Positions 1 to 9,812 of a DNA stretch of 64,000 nt are shown here, one piece after another. The notes beneath the pieces were generated by a model, which ran no database searches, was not told the DNA's origin, and saw only the letters and a program-made list of their open reading frames with translations. A program made the position numbers and the translations under genes. Location of the stretch: the NCBI RefSeq assembly GCF_052113205.1, contig NZ_JBFRCU010000026.1:15007-79006 (forward strand), in the 5' to 3' direction. This DNA comes from Inquilinus sp052113205 (GTDB lineage Bacteria > Pseudomonadota > Alphaproteobacteria > DSM-16000 > Inquilinaceae). Each line of letters begins with the position of its first letter. Position 1 is the stretch's first letter.

Positions 1-1216
1 GCGGCGCCGCGGTCCAACGGCTCCAGCCCCAGCGGTGGCGGGCGACGAGATAGGCCAGCACGCTGGTCACCGCCATGGTGCCGGTCACGGCGATGCCGTA
101 GGCCCCGGCCAGGGCGCTGGAGGAGCCGAAGCCGACCACCAGGATGACCACCGCGGCGTAGAGCGACCAGTTGATCCGCGAGATGTAGATCTGGCCCTTC
201 TCCTCGGCCGAGGTGTGCCGCACCTCCAGCCGCGGCATGTAGCCGAGCTGGGCCGCCTGCTGGCTGACCGAGAAAGCGCCGGAGATCACGGCCTGGGAGG
301 CGATCACCGTGGCCATGGTGGACAGGATCACCATCGGGTACAGGCCCCAGGACGGGGTCAGCAGGAAGAAGGGCGATTCGATCGCCGCCGGGTTCTCGAT
401 CAGCAGCGCGCCCTGGCCGAAATAGTTCAGCAGCAGCGCCGGCCAGACGAAGCTGACCCAGGCGATGCGGATCGGAGCGCGGCCGAAATGGCCCATATCG
501 GCATAGAGCGCCTCGCCGCCGGTGACCGCCAGCACCACCGAGCCGAGCACGACGATGGCGGCCCAGGGGCTGGTGTAGAACAGCTCGACCGCGTGGTTCG
601 GCCAGATCGCCGCCAGCACGTCGGGGCGGCCGACGATCTGGACGGCGCCGAGCAGGCCGATGACCAGGAACCAGACGCACATGATCGGGCCGAAGGCCGA
701 TCCGACCTTGGCCGTGCCATGGGCCTGGACCATGAAGATCAGGGTCAGGATGATCAGCGTCAGCGGGATGATGTAAGGGTCGAAGACCGGCGTCGCGATC
801 TTCAGGCCCTCCACGGCGCTGAGCACCGAGATCGCCGGGGTGATGACGCCGTCGCCGTAGAACAGCGCCGCGCCGACGATGCCCAGGAGGACGATGAAAT
901 GGCCCCATCTCTTGCCGCGCCGCGCCCGGAAGGCCAGGGCGGTCAGGGCCAGCACGCCGCCCTCGCCGCGGTTGTCAGCGCGCATCACGAAGGAGACGTA
1001 TTTGATCGTGATGATCAGCGTCGTCGCCCAGAAGATCAGCGACAGCACGCCCAGCACCGCCCCCTCGGAGACGCCGGGCGCCCCCGGATGGGTGAAGCAT
1101 TCCCGGATGGTGTAGAGCGGGCTGGTGCCGATGTCGCCATACACGACGCCGATGACGCCGAGCAGCTTGGGGGCGAGCGATTGGCCGTCGCGCGAGTCGG
1201 TTGCGAGGGTCGTCAT
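1..1216 (-). CDS. kup: Kup-family low-affinity potassium transporter (3' end cut by window edge)
   Basis: This is the N-terminal 405 residues of a K+ uptake permease of the KUP/HAK/KT family, an inner-membrane proton-coupled K+ importer. The family signature GVVYGDIGTSPLYT lies about 20 residues from the start, followed by LFYGDGVITPAISVLSAVEG and a long series of hydrophobic helices. Members are usually about 620-650 residues, so the last third and the cytoplasmic tail lie beyond base 1. The ATG at 1216 gives the usual short hydrophilic N-terminus. The gene stands alone; the 284 bp upstream hold only a short inverted repeat (1391-1465). Family assignment is very secure. Confidence 0.96.
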   Translation of the reverse strand, partial: MTTLATDSRDGQSLAPKLLGVIGVVYGDIGTSPLYTIRECFTHPGAPGVSEGAVLGVLSLIFWATTLIITIKYVSFVMRADNRGEGGVLALTALAFRARRGKRWGHFIVLLGIVGAALFYGDGVITPAISVLSAVEGLKIATPVFDPYIIPLTLIILTLIFMVQAHGTAKVGSAFGPIMCVWFLVIGLLGAVQIVGRPDVLAAIWPNHAVELFYTSPWAAIVVLGSVVLAVTGGEALYADMGHFGRAPIRIAWVSFVWPALLLNYFGQGALLIENPAAIESPFFLLTPSWGLYPMVILSTMATVIASQAVISGAFSVSQQAAQLGYMPRLEVRHTSAEEKGQIYISRINWSLYAAVVILVVGFGSSSALAGAYGIAVTGTMAVTSVLAYLVARHRWGWSRWTAAP

Positions 1217-1390
1217 CGCGCCTTCCTAGTCGGATGGCGCGCCGTCGACAACCCGGCCGTTGCTGGCATGCCCATCGCCCCTTCGCTGCCCTCGGTGCCG
1301 AGGGTGCGGGGATCGCCGCGCCGAGGCAAGCCCCGGCTTCGGTCGGCCCGGGTCAGCGAGACCATTTCAGAACAGCAATTCATCCCTTTG

Positions 1391-1465
1391 CCGTCATTCC
1401 CGCGAAAGCGGGAATCTCTTTCCGGTCCAAGCGTGACGAGATCCCCGCTTTCGCGGGGATGACGG
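1391..1465. repeat. Dispersed inverted repeat, family A (copy 1)
   Basis: Two hairpins face each other: GTCATTCCCGCGAAAGCGGG at the left end and its near-complement, containing CCCCGCTTTCGCGGGGATGAC, at the right end. A second copy with diverged centre lies at 18429-18525. It sits between kup and the SDR gene, in non-coding DNA. The form is that of a REP-like or palindromic intergenic element; it could also serve as a transcription terminator, but no T-run follows. Confidence 0.8.
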
Positions 1466-1500
1466 GTTTGGGGAATTCTGAAAAGGTCTCTCAGGGGCGC

Positions 1501-2253
1501 CTAAATGCAGCGGCCGCCATCGACCTCGAGCGCGACGCCGGTGACCATCGAGGCCTCGTCGGAGGACAGATACAGCGCAGCGTTGGCGATGTCCTCGGGC
1601 GTGCTCATCCGGCCGAGCGGGATGGTGGCCAGGAACTGGGCCCGCCGCTCCGGCGTGTCTTCGCCGAGGAAGGTCGAGGTCAGGCCGGTCTGGCCCAGCA
1701 CCGGGCACAGGCAGTTGACCCGGATCTTCGGCGCCAGCTCGACCGCCATCGACTTGGTGGCGGTGATCACCGCGCCCTTCGAGGCGTTGTACCAGGTCAG
1801 GCCGGGCCGCGGCCGGATGCCGGCGGTCGAGGCGATGTTGAGGATCGATCCGCCCTTGGCCGAGAGATGCGGCGCGGCGTGCCGGACCGACAGGAAGATC
1901 GCCTTCACATTGACCGCGAAGATGCGATCGAACTCGTCCTCGGTGACCTCGGACATCGGCTTGTTGCGATGGGTGTAGCCGGCGTTGTTGACGACGATGT
2001 CGAGCCCGCCGAAGGCCTCGACCGCGGTGGCGATGGCGACCGCGGTGTCGGCGTCGCGCGACACGTCGGTGCGGACGAAGCAGGCCGAGCCCGCACGCAC
2101 TTCGTTCAAAGCCGCGGCCACGGCCTCGCCGGCTTCCGTCGACAGATCGGCGATCAGCACGTTGGCGCCTTCCCGCACGAAGCGCTCGGCGATGCCCTTG
2201 CCGAAACCTGACGCCGCGCCGGTGACGATGGCCGCCTTGCCTTCGAGCCGCAT
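1501..2253 (-). CDS. SDR-family NAD(P)-dependent oxidoreductase
   Basis: A 250-residue classical short-chain dehydrogenase. The Rossmann cofactor motif TGAASGFGKGIA is at residues 11-22, NNAG near residue 90, the catalytic Ser in NIAST and the Tyr/Lys pair in YNASK; the C-terminus EVDGGRCI is typical. An acidic residue at the end of beta-2 (ADLS) favours NAD over NADP. The substrate cannot be read from the sequence; the nearest relatives I recall are annotated as glucose or 3-oxoacyl-ACP dehydrogenases. It is transcribed in the same direction as the aldehyde dehydrogenase at 2565-4010, but a 311-bp gap with a repeat separates them, so co-transcription is doubtful. Confidence 0.93.
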   Translation of the reverse strand: MRLEGKAAIVTGAASGFGKGIAERFVREGANVLIADLSTEAGEAVAAALNEVRAGSACFVRTDVSRDADTAVAIATAVEAFGGLDIVVNNAGYTHRNKPMSEVTEDEFDRIFAVNVKAIFLSVRHAAPHLSAKGGSILNIASTAGIRPRPGLTWYNASKGAVITATKSMAVELAPKIRVNCLCPVLGQTGLTSTFLGEDTPERRAQFLATIPLGRMSTPEDIANAALYLSSDEASMVTGVALEVDGGRCI

Positions 2254-2451
2254 GCCCTGTCCCTCTGTCCTGGTCGTATGGTGGTCGTGCCGCGGGCGGA
2301 GGCGCCGCCAAATGCCGGGCGCCCGGCCCTGTTCCGGTCAAGGACCGTCGAATGGCCGGACTATAGGGGCAGGGCGGCCAAGGCAGCAGGCGAATGTCCG
2401 CCGAGGTGGTATGAGCCGGGCGCGGGCCTATGGCCCCCGCTCCCCCTTTCC

Positions 2452-2542
2452 TGTCATTGCCGGGCTTGACCCGGCAATCCAGGGGCCACCCAGAGCGGCA
2501 TTGAGAGCCCCTGGATGCCCGGGTCAAGCCCGGGCATCACAG
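2452..2542. repeat. Dispersed inverted repeat, family B, 91 bp (copy 1)
   Basis: A 91-bp element beginning TGTCATTGCCGGGCTTGACC and ending with the approximate reverse complement (GGGTCAAGCCCGGGCATCACA). Internal GGATTGCC/CCAGGGGCC blocks are also inverted. A second copy of exactly the same length lies at 25552-25642. It occupies the gap between the SDR gene and the aldehyde dehydrogenase gene (2254-2564); the remaining 2254-2451 of that gap shows no gene. Confidence 0.88.
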
Positions 2543-2564
2543 AATTGGGTAGGCCCGGCGGCCG

Positions 2565-4010
2565 CTATCCGTGCCTGATCGCGATGGTCTTGGTCACGCT
2601 GAAATGATCCAGCCCCTCCATCGCCTTCTCGCGGCCGAAGCCGGAGCGCTTCATGCCGCCGAAGGGCAGCTCGACGCCGCCGCCGGCGCCGTAGTTGTTG
2701 ACGAAGACCTGGCCGGCCCGGACCCGGCGGGCGCAGCGCAGCTGGCGGGCACCGTCGCGGGTCCAGACTCCGGCGACCAGGGCGAACTCGGTGCCGTTGG
2801 CCAGGCGGATCGCCTCCTCCTCGTCGCGGAAGCGCAGCACCGCCAGCACCGGGCCGAACACCTCCTCCTGCGCCAGCGGATGGCCGGGCGGCACGTCGCC
2901 GATCAGGGTCGGCACCTGGTAGAAGCCGCCGGCCGGGGCGTTCGGGGACAGGCGGCCTTCGGCCAGCACCGGCAGCCCGTCGGCGCGGGCGCGGTCGAGA
3001 TGGCCGCGCACCCGCTCCTGCTGCCGGGCGCTGATCAGCGGGCCGCAATCCGGGTCGCGGTCCCAGGGGCCGGTCTCCAGCGCCTTGAAGCGCTCTCCCA
3101 AGGCCGCCAGGAAGTCGTCGGCGATGCCGTCCTGCAGCAGCAGGCGGCTGCCGGCCGAGCAGGTCTGGCCGGCATTCTGCACGATCGCCGCGGTGACGAA
3201 GGGCAGGGCGGCCTCGGCATCGGCGTCGTCGAACACCAGCTGCGGCGACTTGCCGCCCAGCTCCATCGTCACCGGCCGGTTGAATTGCGCCGCCGCAGCC
3301 TGGATCGCGGCGCCGGTGGCGGGCGACCCGGTGAAGCTGATGTGGTCGAGGCCGGGATGCGACGCCAGGGCCGCGCCCGCCTCGGCGCCCAGGCCGGTGA
3401 CCACGTTCAGCGCGCCCGGCGGCAGCCCGGCCTCCAGCGCCAGCCGGGCGATGCGCAGCGGTGTCAGGCAGGCATCCTCGGCCGGTTTCAGCACGCAGGC
3501 ATTGCCGGCGGCCAGCGCGCCGCCGATGGTGCGGCCGAAGATCTGCGCCGGGTAGTTCCACGGGATGACGTGGCCGGTGACGCCGTAGGGCTCCTTCACC
3601 GTCAGCACGGTGTAGCCGTCGAGATAGGGCAGGGTGGTGCCGTGGTGCTTGTCGCAGGCGCCGCCATAGAACTCGAAATAGCGGGCGCAGGCGGCGATGT
3701 CGGCCTTGGCCTGCTTCACCGGCTTGCCGGCGTCGGCCGCCTCCAGCCGCCACAGCGTCTCGAAATCCGCCTCGATGGCGCGGCCGATGCGGGACAGGAT
3801 GCGGCCGCGCTCGACCGCCGGCATCCGGCCCCAGGGCCCGTCGTCGAAGGCCCGGCGCGCGGCCCGCACGGCGGCATCGATCTCGGCCGGGCCGCCGCGG
3901 GCAAGGCTGTCGAACGCCGCCCCGGTCGACGGGTCGATCACCGGAATGGTGCGGCCATCCTCCGCGCCGTTCCAAATTCCGTCGATCAGAATCGTTTTCG
4001 GACCTATCAT
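2565..4010 (-). CDS. NAD(P)-dependent aldehyde dehydrogenase, betaine-aldehyde/aminoaldehyde type
   Basis: A 481-residue class ALDH that oxidises an aldehyde to the acid. Visible motifs are the oxyanion Asn in IPWNYP, the general-base Glu in MELGGKSP, the nucleophilic Cys in NAGQTCSAGSR and the C-terminal EEVFGPVLAV and LPFGGMKRSGFGRE blocks, so all catalytic residues are present. The closest subgroup by feel is betaine aldehyde or gamma-aminobutyraldehyde dehydrogenases, but substrate is not decidable. I start at ATG 4010 (MIGPKTILIDG, a normal ALDH N-terminus); an in-frame ATG 51 bp upstream gives an atypical tail. It is divergent from the sigma-54 regulator at 4106. Confidence 0.93.
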   Translation of the reverse strand: MIGPKTILIDGIWNGAEDGRTIPVIDPSTGAAFDSLARGGPAEIDAAVRAARRAFDDGPWGRMPAVERGRILSRIGRAIEADFETLWRLEAADAGKPVKQAKADIAACARYFEFYGGACDKHHGTTLPYLDGYTVLTVKEPYGVTGHVIPWNYPAQIFGRTIGGALAAGNACVLKPAEDACLTPLRIARLALEAGLPPGALNVVTGLGAEAGAALASHPGLDHISFTGSPATGAAIQAAAAQFNRPVTMELGGKSPQLVFDDADAEAALPFVTAAIVQNAGQTCSAGSRLLLQDGIADDFLAALGERFKALETGPWDRDPDCGPLISARQQERVRGHLDRARADGLPVLAEGRLSPNAPAGGFYQVPTLIGDVPPGHPLAQEEVFGPVLAVLRFRDEEEAIRLANGTEFALVAGVWTRDGARQLRCARRVRAGQVFVNNYGAGGGVELPFGGMKRSGFGREKAMEGLDHFSVTKTIAIRHG

Positions 4011-4105
4011 GACATACTTTCTGTCTCTGGACCGTTCGTCGTGGTGGGGCAGGCCCGGCACGTCGTTGCGTTTAAGACGAATTCTTGTTGCGGGCTATTG
4101 TGAAG

Positions 4106-5557
<1,452 letters not shown>

Positions 5558-5558
5558 G

Positions 5559-6023
5559 CTATCGGCGCGGCTCCGGATAGACCAGGCGGAAGCGCTCGCA
5601 GAACACCGGCATGTCGAGCGCCGGCTGGCGCCCGATCTCGGCGCAGCGGCGGCCGAAATAGCGCCAATGCGCCTCGCGCCAGGAGGCGAGCGAGCGGTCG
5701 CCTTCGCCCTCGTCACGGGCGAAGGCGGCGTCGACCCGGTCGAAGGGCAGCACCCGCACCTCGACCGTCTGCAGGACGCAATGCGGCGTGCCGGCGAAGT
5801 CGGTGATCAGGCTGTGGCCGCCCGGCTTCGGCGTGCCGGCCGCGTCGGCGCCCCAGACCAGACCGGCGGTGGCGGTCTTGGTACCGGCCAGCACCAAATC
5901 CAGCAGCTCCCGCGCCAGCGCCTCGCTGTCGCCGAAATACCAGAGGTCATAGCGCTCGGGCAGGCCGAGATCCGGCCGGGTGCGGCGGAGATTCCGCCAC
6001 CAGGAATCGGCGATGTCGGTCAC
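5559..6023 (-). CDS. ASCH-domain (PUA-like fold) protein
   Basis: A 154-residue protein matching the ASCH domain: YDLWYFGDSEALARELLDL near the N-terminus, then the hallmark GTKTATAGL (residues about 48-56) followed by a beta-rich region ending in REAHWRYFGRRCAEIG. ASCH domains share the PUA-like fold and bind RNA or modified nucleosides; a bacterial member, YqfB, hydrolyses N4-acetylcytidine. Its start overlaps the stop of the upstream MFS gene by 4 bp (ATGA), so the two are translationally coupled. Substrate is not known for this subgroup. Confidence 0.85.
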   Translation of the reverse strand: MTDIADSWWRNLRRTRPDLGLPERYDLWYFGDSEALARELLDLVLAGTKTATAGLVWGADAAGTPKPGGHSLITDFAGTPHCVLQTVEVRVLPFDRVDAAFARDEGEGDRSLASWREAHWRYFGRRCAEIGRQPALDMPVFCERFRLVYPEPRR

Positions 6024-7270
6024 GGTCGGCTCCTCCGGTCCGGGCCGCCCCCGAGGCCGGCGGTCAGGCGCGGCACCGGCCGGCGGCAGAACAGCTCGGT
6101 CGCATACAGCAGCAGCGCCACGGCGGGGAAGGCGAGGCCGATCCAGCTGACCAGCGACCAGCCGCCCGAGCTGAAGGTGCCGCTGGCGATGGCGGAGCCG
6201 ATGGCGCCGCCGGCGAAGGCGCTGGCGACGTAGAGCCCGTTCATCCGGCCGCGCGCCTCTGGCGCCAGGGCGTAGATGGCGCGCTGGCCCAGCACCATGT
6301 TGGCCTGCACCCCAAAATCCAGGAGGATGCCGGCGGCGGCCAGCAGCACCACCGACCCGGCGGCGCCGCCGGCCCAGGCCATGGCGTAGGCGACGGCGAC
6401 CGAGGCCAGGGCGCCGAAGGTGGCCGGCCGGGTCCAGCCGCGGTCGGCGATGCGGCCGGCCAGGGGCGCGGCCAGGGCGCCGGCGGCGCCGACCAGGGCG
6501 AAGACGGCGATGCCGGCCTGGCTGTAGCCGAAGCGCGGGCCGGCCAGCTCCAGCGGCACCGCGGTCCAGAACAGGCTGAACCCGGCGAACAGCGCGGCCT
6601 GGTAGGCGGCGCGGCGCTGCAGAATGGGCGTATGGCGGAACAGCGTGGCCAGCGAGCGCAGCACCTGGCCGTAGCCCGGGCCCGGCGCCGGCCGGTATTG
6701 CGGCAGGCGCCAGGCCAGCACCGCCAGCAGGCCGGCCATCAGCAGGGTGGAGAGGAAGAAGATGGCGCGCCAGCCGAACAGCTCAGCCACCATGCTGGCG
6801 ACCGGCCGCGCCAGCAGGATGCCGAGCAGCAGGCCGCTCATGATGTTGCCGACGACCCGGCCGCGGATCGCGTCGGGCGCCATATGCGCCGCCATCGGAA
6901 TCAGGATCTGCGCCGCGACCGAGCTGAGGCCGATCAGCAGCGCCGCGAACAGGAAGATCCCGGCGCTCGGCGCCAGGGCGGCGATCAGCAGGGCGACCAC
7001 GGTGCCGGAGAGGGTCAGCACGACGAGTCGCCGGTTCTCGACCATGTCGGCCAGCGGCACCAGCAGGATCAGCCCGACGCCGTAGCCGATCTGGGTCAGG
7101 GTGACCACCAGGCTGGCGGCGACGGTGCCGAGCCCGACCGAGGGCGCGATCAACGCGATCAGCGGCTGGGCGTAGTACAGGTTGGCGACGATGGCGCCGC
7201 AGGCGACCGCCATCAGGAACATCATCGCCGGCGTGATCGCCGGGACGGCAGGATGCGCGCGCTCGCCCAT
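6020..7270 (-). CDS. Major facilitator superfamily transporter
   Basis: A 416-residue 12-helix MFS_1 permease. The N-half has VANLYYAQPLIALIAPSVGL, then GYGVGLILLVPLADMVENRRLV, the characteristic MFS loop 2-3; Gly/Ala-rich helices fill the rest. This branch (YfcJ/YnfM-like) is commonly annotated as drug or sugar efflux, but no substrate can be assigned. It is first in a two-gene unit with the ASCH protein (4-bp overlap). The 199 bp upstream, shared with the divergent EVE gene, would hold both promoters; I found no clear operator. Confidence 0.9.
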   Translation of the reverse strand: MGERAHPAVPAITPAMMFLMAVACGAIVANLYYAQPLIALIAPSVGLGTVAASLVVTLTQIGYGVGLILLVPLADMVENRRLVVLTLSGTVVALLIAALAPSAGIFLFAALLIGLSSVAAQILIPMAAHMAPDAIRGRVVGNIMSGLLLGILLARPVASMVAELFGWRAIFFLSTLLMAGLLAVLAWRLPQYRPAPGPGYGQVLRSLATLFRHTPILQRRAAYQAALFAGFSLFWTAVPLELAGPRFGYSQAGIAVFALVGAAGALAAPLAGRIADRGWTRPATFGALASVAVAYAMAWAGGAAGSVVLLAAAGILLDFGVQANMVLGQRAIYALAPEARGRMNGLYVASAFAGGAIGSAIASGTFSSGGWSLVSWIGLAFPAVALLLYATELFCRRPVPRLTAGLGGGPDRRSRP

Positions 7271-7469
7271 GGCGACGCCTCTCGGGCAACGGAATCGGTC
7301 GGAGGAGGATCAAATATAGAACGTCCGGCGCCGCTGTGGTGCACAAAAGTCCGACATGGCAGCGTTGAGCGAGCGGCGCGTCTGGATGGCTGAGACCGAC
7401 CGATCGCTGCTGCCGGAAACTGGCAGCATCTGCTGCGTATCATCCGTCTCACTAATGCAGGAGGTGGAC

Positions 7470-7898
7470 ATGAGCGGATGTTGGATTGCCGTCGCGTCGA
7501 CGGAGCATGTTCGCCGCGGCCGTGAGGGCGGGTTCATGCAGGTCTGCCACGGCAAGGCCGCACCGTTGCGTCGGATCCGGCGGGGCGACCGGGTGATCTA
7601 CTATTCCCCGACCGGGACGTTCGGCGGAAAGGACCGGCTGCAGGCCTTCACCGCCATCGGCTCCGTGATCGACGACGGGCCCTACGATGTGGATCTGGGA
7701 AACGGTTTCCAGCCCTACCGCCGGGCCGTGGCCTGGGAGGATGTCGGGGAGACCCCGGTCCACCCGCTGCTGGACACCCTGGCGTTTACGGCCGGCCGGC
7801 CGAACTGGGGCTATCAACTGCGCTTCGGCCTGTTCGCGATCTGCGACGGCGACGCCGAGGTGATCGAGGCCGCGATGCGCGCCGCAGCCTCCGGCTGA
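7470..7898 (+). CDS. EVE-domain (PUA-like fold) protein
   Basis: A 142-residue protein with the EVE-domain pattern: CWIAVASTEHVRRG at the N-terminus, then a Gly-rich turn, QVCHGKAAPLRRIRRGDRVI, YYSPTG and a conserved FTAIG strand. EVE domains have a PUA-like fold and bind modified bases in DNA or RNA. I chose ATG 7470 because CAGGAGGTG (7458-7466) precedes it at ideal distance; a longer in-frame reading from 7356 adds 38 non-family residues. It is divergent from the MFS/ASCH unit and converges on the XRE regulator with a 7-bp gap. Confidence 0.85.
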   Translation: MSGCWIAVASTEHVRRGREGGFMQVCHGKAAPLRRIRRGDRVIYYSPTGTFGGKDRLQAFTAIGSVIDDGPYDVDLGNGFQPYRRAVAWEDVGETPVHPLLDTLAFTAGRPNWGYQLRFGLFAICDGDAEVIEAAMRAAASG

Positions 7899-7905
7899 CG
7901 ACGGC

Positions 7906-8760
7906 CTATCCCAGCCTTGCCCGCAGCCGGCGCAGCAGCTTGGGCACGTCGGGCGGCTGCACGATGGCGCCGCGGATCAGGCTGTCGAAATGCTCGGACA
8001 GGGCGCGGATGTGCTCGGTCGAGTTGAACAGGAAGTACATGCCGCCGAGATAGATCACCGCCCGCAGCGGCCCGAACACCGTCACCGGCACGGAATAGTG
8101 CTGCCGGCCGTCATAGAAGAACCAGCGGAAGGTCGGGTACAGCTCTTCCACCAGCGCAATCATGTGATCGAGCTGGCGGGCCCGGACCTCGTTGTCGAGG
8201 TCGTGCCAGATGCCCTCGCCGCGGGCGAAGCCCTCGATCGCCTGGATCGAGTTGCAGGCCTCCATGTCGGTCTCCGGCCGGCGCTGATAGGCCAGGCGGG
8301 CGGCCGCGGTCTCGATCCGCTGCTCCGGCCCCGCCCCGGCGAAATGCGCCAGTTCATGCCGGATCACGTCGCGATTCTTGAGGATGTCGGGCAGGGTGGT
8401 GGCGACGTGGCGGATCTTGTAGCCGATCGCCTCGCGGTGCCAGGCGATCAGCCGCTCGTCATCGGCCCATTGCGCGTCGCGCTCGATCGCCAGCCGCTCC
8501 GGCAGGATGTCGGCAGAGAGGGGGCCGCGCTGGCTCAGCCCCAGCAGCCAGTCGATGCTGACCTGGCGGGCGGCGGCGATCGCCGCCAGGGTCTCGGCCC
8601 GCGGCAGCCGATCATTCGCCGACGACAGGATCTGTGACAGGGTCGACCGGTCCATGCCGACCGCGGCGGCGAAGGCGCTGCGGCTCTGGCCGGAGGCGGC
8701 GATGATCTCCTCCAGCCGGGCGCGGAAGGTCTCGATCATGTCGTGGCGGGACTGCGCCAT
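7906..8760 (-). CDS. XRE-type helix-turn-helix regulator with C-terminal ligand-type domain
   Basis: A 284-residue protein. Residues about 10-65 are a Cro/C1 helix-turn-helix (GQSRSAFAAAVGMDRSTLSQIL). The remainder is a globular domain of about 190 residues with HELAHFAGAGPEQRI, EELYPTFRWFFYDGRQ and GGMYFLFNSTEHIRALS, which I do not recognise as a named family; it looks like a sensor rather than an enzyme. It is divergent from a fatty acid desaturase/PhnD-like pair. A TGCGA-GT-TCGCA inverted repeat lies 24-35 bp upstream of its start, so autoregulation and control of the divergent pair are likely. Start MAQSRHDM at 8760 is preferred; 8796 and 8739 are alternatives. Confidence 0.85.
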   Translation of the reverse strand: MAQSRHDMIETFRARLEEIIAASGQSRSAFAAAVGMDRSTLSQILSSANDRLPRAETLAAIAAARQVSIDWLLGLSQRGPLSADILPERLAIERDAQWADDERLIAWHREAIGYKIRHVATTLPDILKNRDVIRHELAHFAGAGPEQRIETAAARLAYQRRPETDMEACNSIQAIEGFARGEGIWHDLDNEVRARQLDHMIALVEELYPTFRWFFYDGRQHYSVPVTVFGPLRAVIYLGGMYFLFNSTEHIRALSEHFDSLIRGAIVQPPDVPKLLRRLRARLG

Positions 8761-8783
8761 TGCGGGGTTTCCAAAACAAATTG

Positions 8784-8795
8784 TGCGAGTTCGCA
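8784..8795. promoter_or_regulatory. Inverted repeat, probable operator of the XRE regulator
   Basis: TGCGA-GT-TCGCA is a perfect 5-bp inverted repeat with a 2-bp spacer in the regulator/desaturase intergenic region, within the longer TTGTGCGAGTTCGCAACA. Size and symmetry suit a dimeric XRE protein. The assignment to this regulator is inference from position. Confidence 0.5.
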
Positions 8796-8900
8796 ACAGT
8801 TTGGATGATAGTACACCAACCGCGTTGTTTCGTGCGCATTATCGCATTGCCCGATATGAATGATTTACGAGACCGTGAAGCCCTGCGGATGGGGATCCAC

Positions 8901-9812
8901 ATGGCGGACACGGTGAAGCGAGCAAATTTCGAAGGACCGACCTGGGCGGTGGCCGTCACGGTGTATTGCGGCTGGGCGGCGCTGCTGTGGTTCCACGCGG
9001 CACTGCCGGCGCCGCTGTTCATCGCCATCGGCGCGGTGCTGCTGGCCTGGTACGGGTCGCTGCAGCACGAGACCATCCATGGCCACCCGACCCGGTCGCG
9101 CCGGATCAACACGGCGATCGGCTGGACACCCCTGTCGCTGTGGCTGCCCTACGCCTCCTATCGCGACCTGCACCTGCACCATCACCGCGACGCGCATCTG
9201 ACCTCGCCGGTCGAGGATCCCGAAAGCTACTACGTCACCGACGACCACTGGTCGGCGCTCAGCCCGGCCGGGCGGGCGGTGCTGCGCTTCAACCGCACGC
9301 TGCTGGGCCGCTTCCTGATCGGCCCGGCCCTGGCCTGGTACGGGCTGTGGGCGGAGGAGCTGCCGAAGCTGCGCCATGACCGCAAGGTGCGGGTCGTCTG
9401 GGCGGCGCATCTGGCCGGCGCCGCCGCCGTGCTGGCCGTGGTCTCGATCGGGTTCGGCATCTCGCCGATCCTCTATGTCGCCACTTGCTACGCCGGCACC
9501 GCGCTGTCGCTGCTGCGCTCCTTCGCCGAGCACCGCGCCGGGCCGGAAGGGCTGCGCACTGCCGTGGTGTCCTCCGGGCCGTTCTTCTCGCTGCTGTTCC
9601 TCAACAACAACCTGCATGTGGCGCATCACGCCCGTCCCGGCCTGGCCTGGTACCGGCTGCCGCGCTTCGCCGCCGCCAATGACTCCGCCGGCGTCGCCGC
9701 GCGCGGCGCGGGGCTGTATCGCGGCTATGGCGAGATCGCCAAGCGCTACCTGTTCCGCCCGGTCGACGAGCCGGTGCATCCGGATTTCGACGCCGAGCGG
9801 CGCGCCCGGTGA
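8901..9812 (+). CDS. Membrane fatty acid desaturase
   Basis: A 303-residue integral-membrane di-iron desaturase. All three histidine boxes are present: HETIHGH near residue 56, HLHHHRDAH near 91 and HVAHHARPG near 237, with hydrophobic helices between. Such enzymes introduce double bonds into acyl chains or hydroxylate related lipids in the inner membrane using O2. I use ATG 8901 (GGGGA 5 bp upstream); ATG 8889 and 8856 are alternatives. The stop overlaps the GTG start of the PhnD-like gene by 4 bp. Confidence 0.9.
   Translation: MADTVKRANFEGPTWAVAVTVYCGWAALLWFHAALPAPLFIAIGAVLLAWYGSLQHETIHGHPTRSRRINTAIGWTPLSLWLPYASYRDLHLHHHRDAHLTSPVEDPESYYVTDDHWSALSPAGRAVLRFNRTLLGRFLIGPALAWYGLWAEELPKLRHDRKVRVVWAAHLAGAAAVLAVVSIGFGISPILYVATCYAGTALSLLRSFAEHRAGPEGLRTAVVSSGPFFSLLFLNNNLHVAHHARPGLAWYRLPRFAAANDSAGVAARGAGLYRGYGEIAKRYLFRPVDEPVHPDFDAERRAR

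Noticed and set aside
35..1462. Long plus-strand frame opposite kup
   Set aside because: The minus strand encodes an unmistakable Kup protein; the plus translation is His/Arg/Asp-rich noise.
4057..4069. Sigma-54-like element GGCACGTCGTTGC between the aldehyde dehydrogenase and the NtrC-type gene
   Set aside because: GG and GC are 9 bp apart instead of 10, a spacing that normally abolishes function.
7310..7469. Upstream coding extension of the EVE gene or a remnant regulator
   Set aside because: No family match in any frame, and the strong RBS at 7458 fixes the start at 7470.
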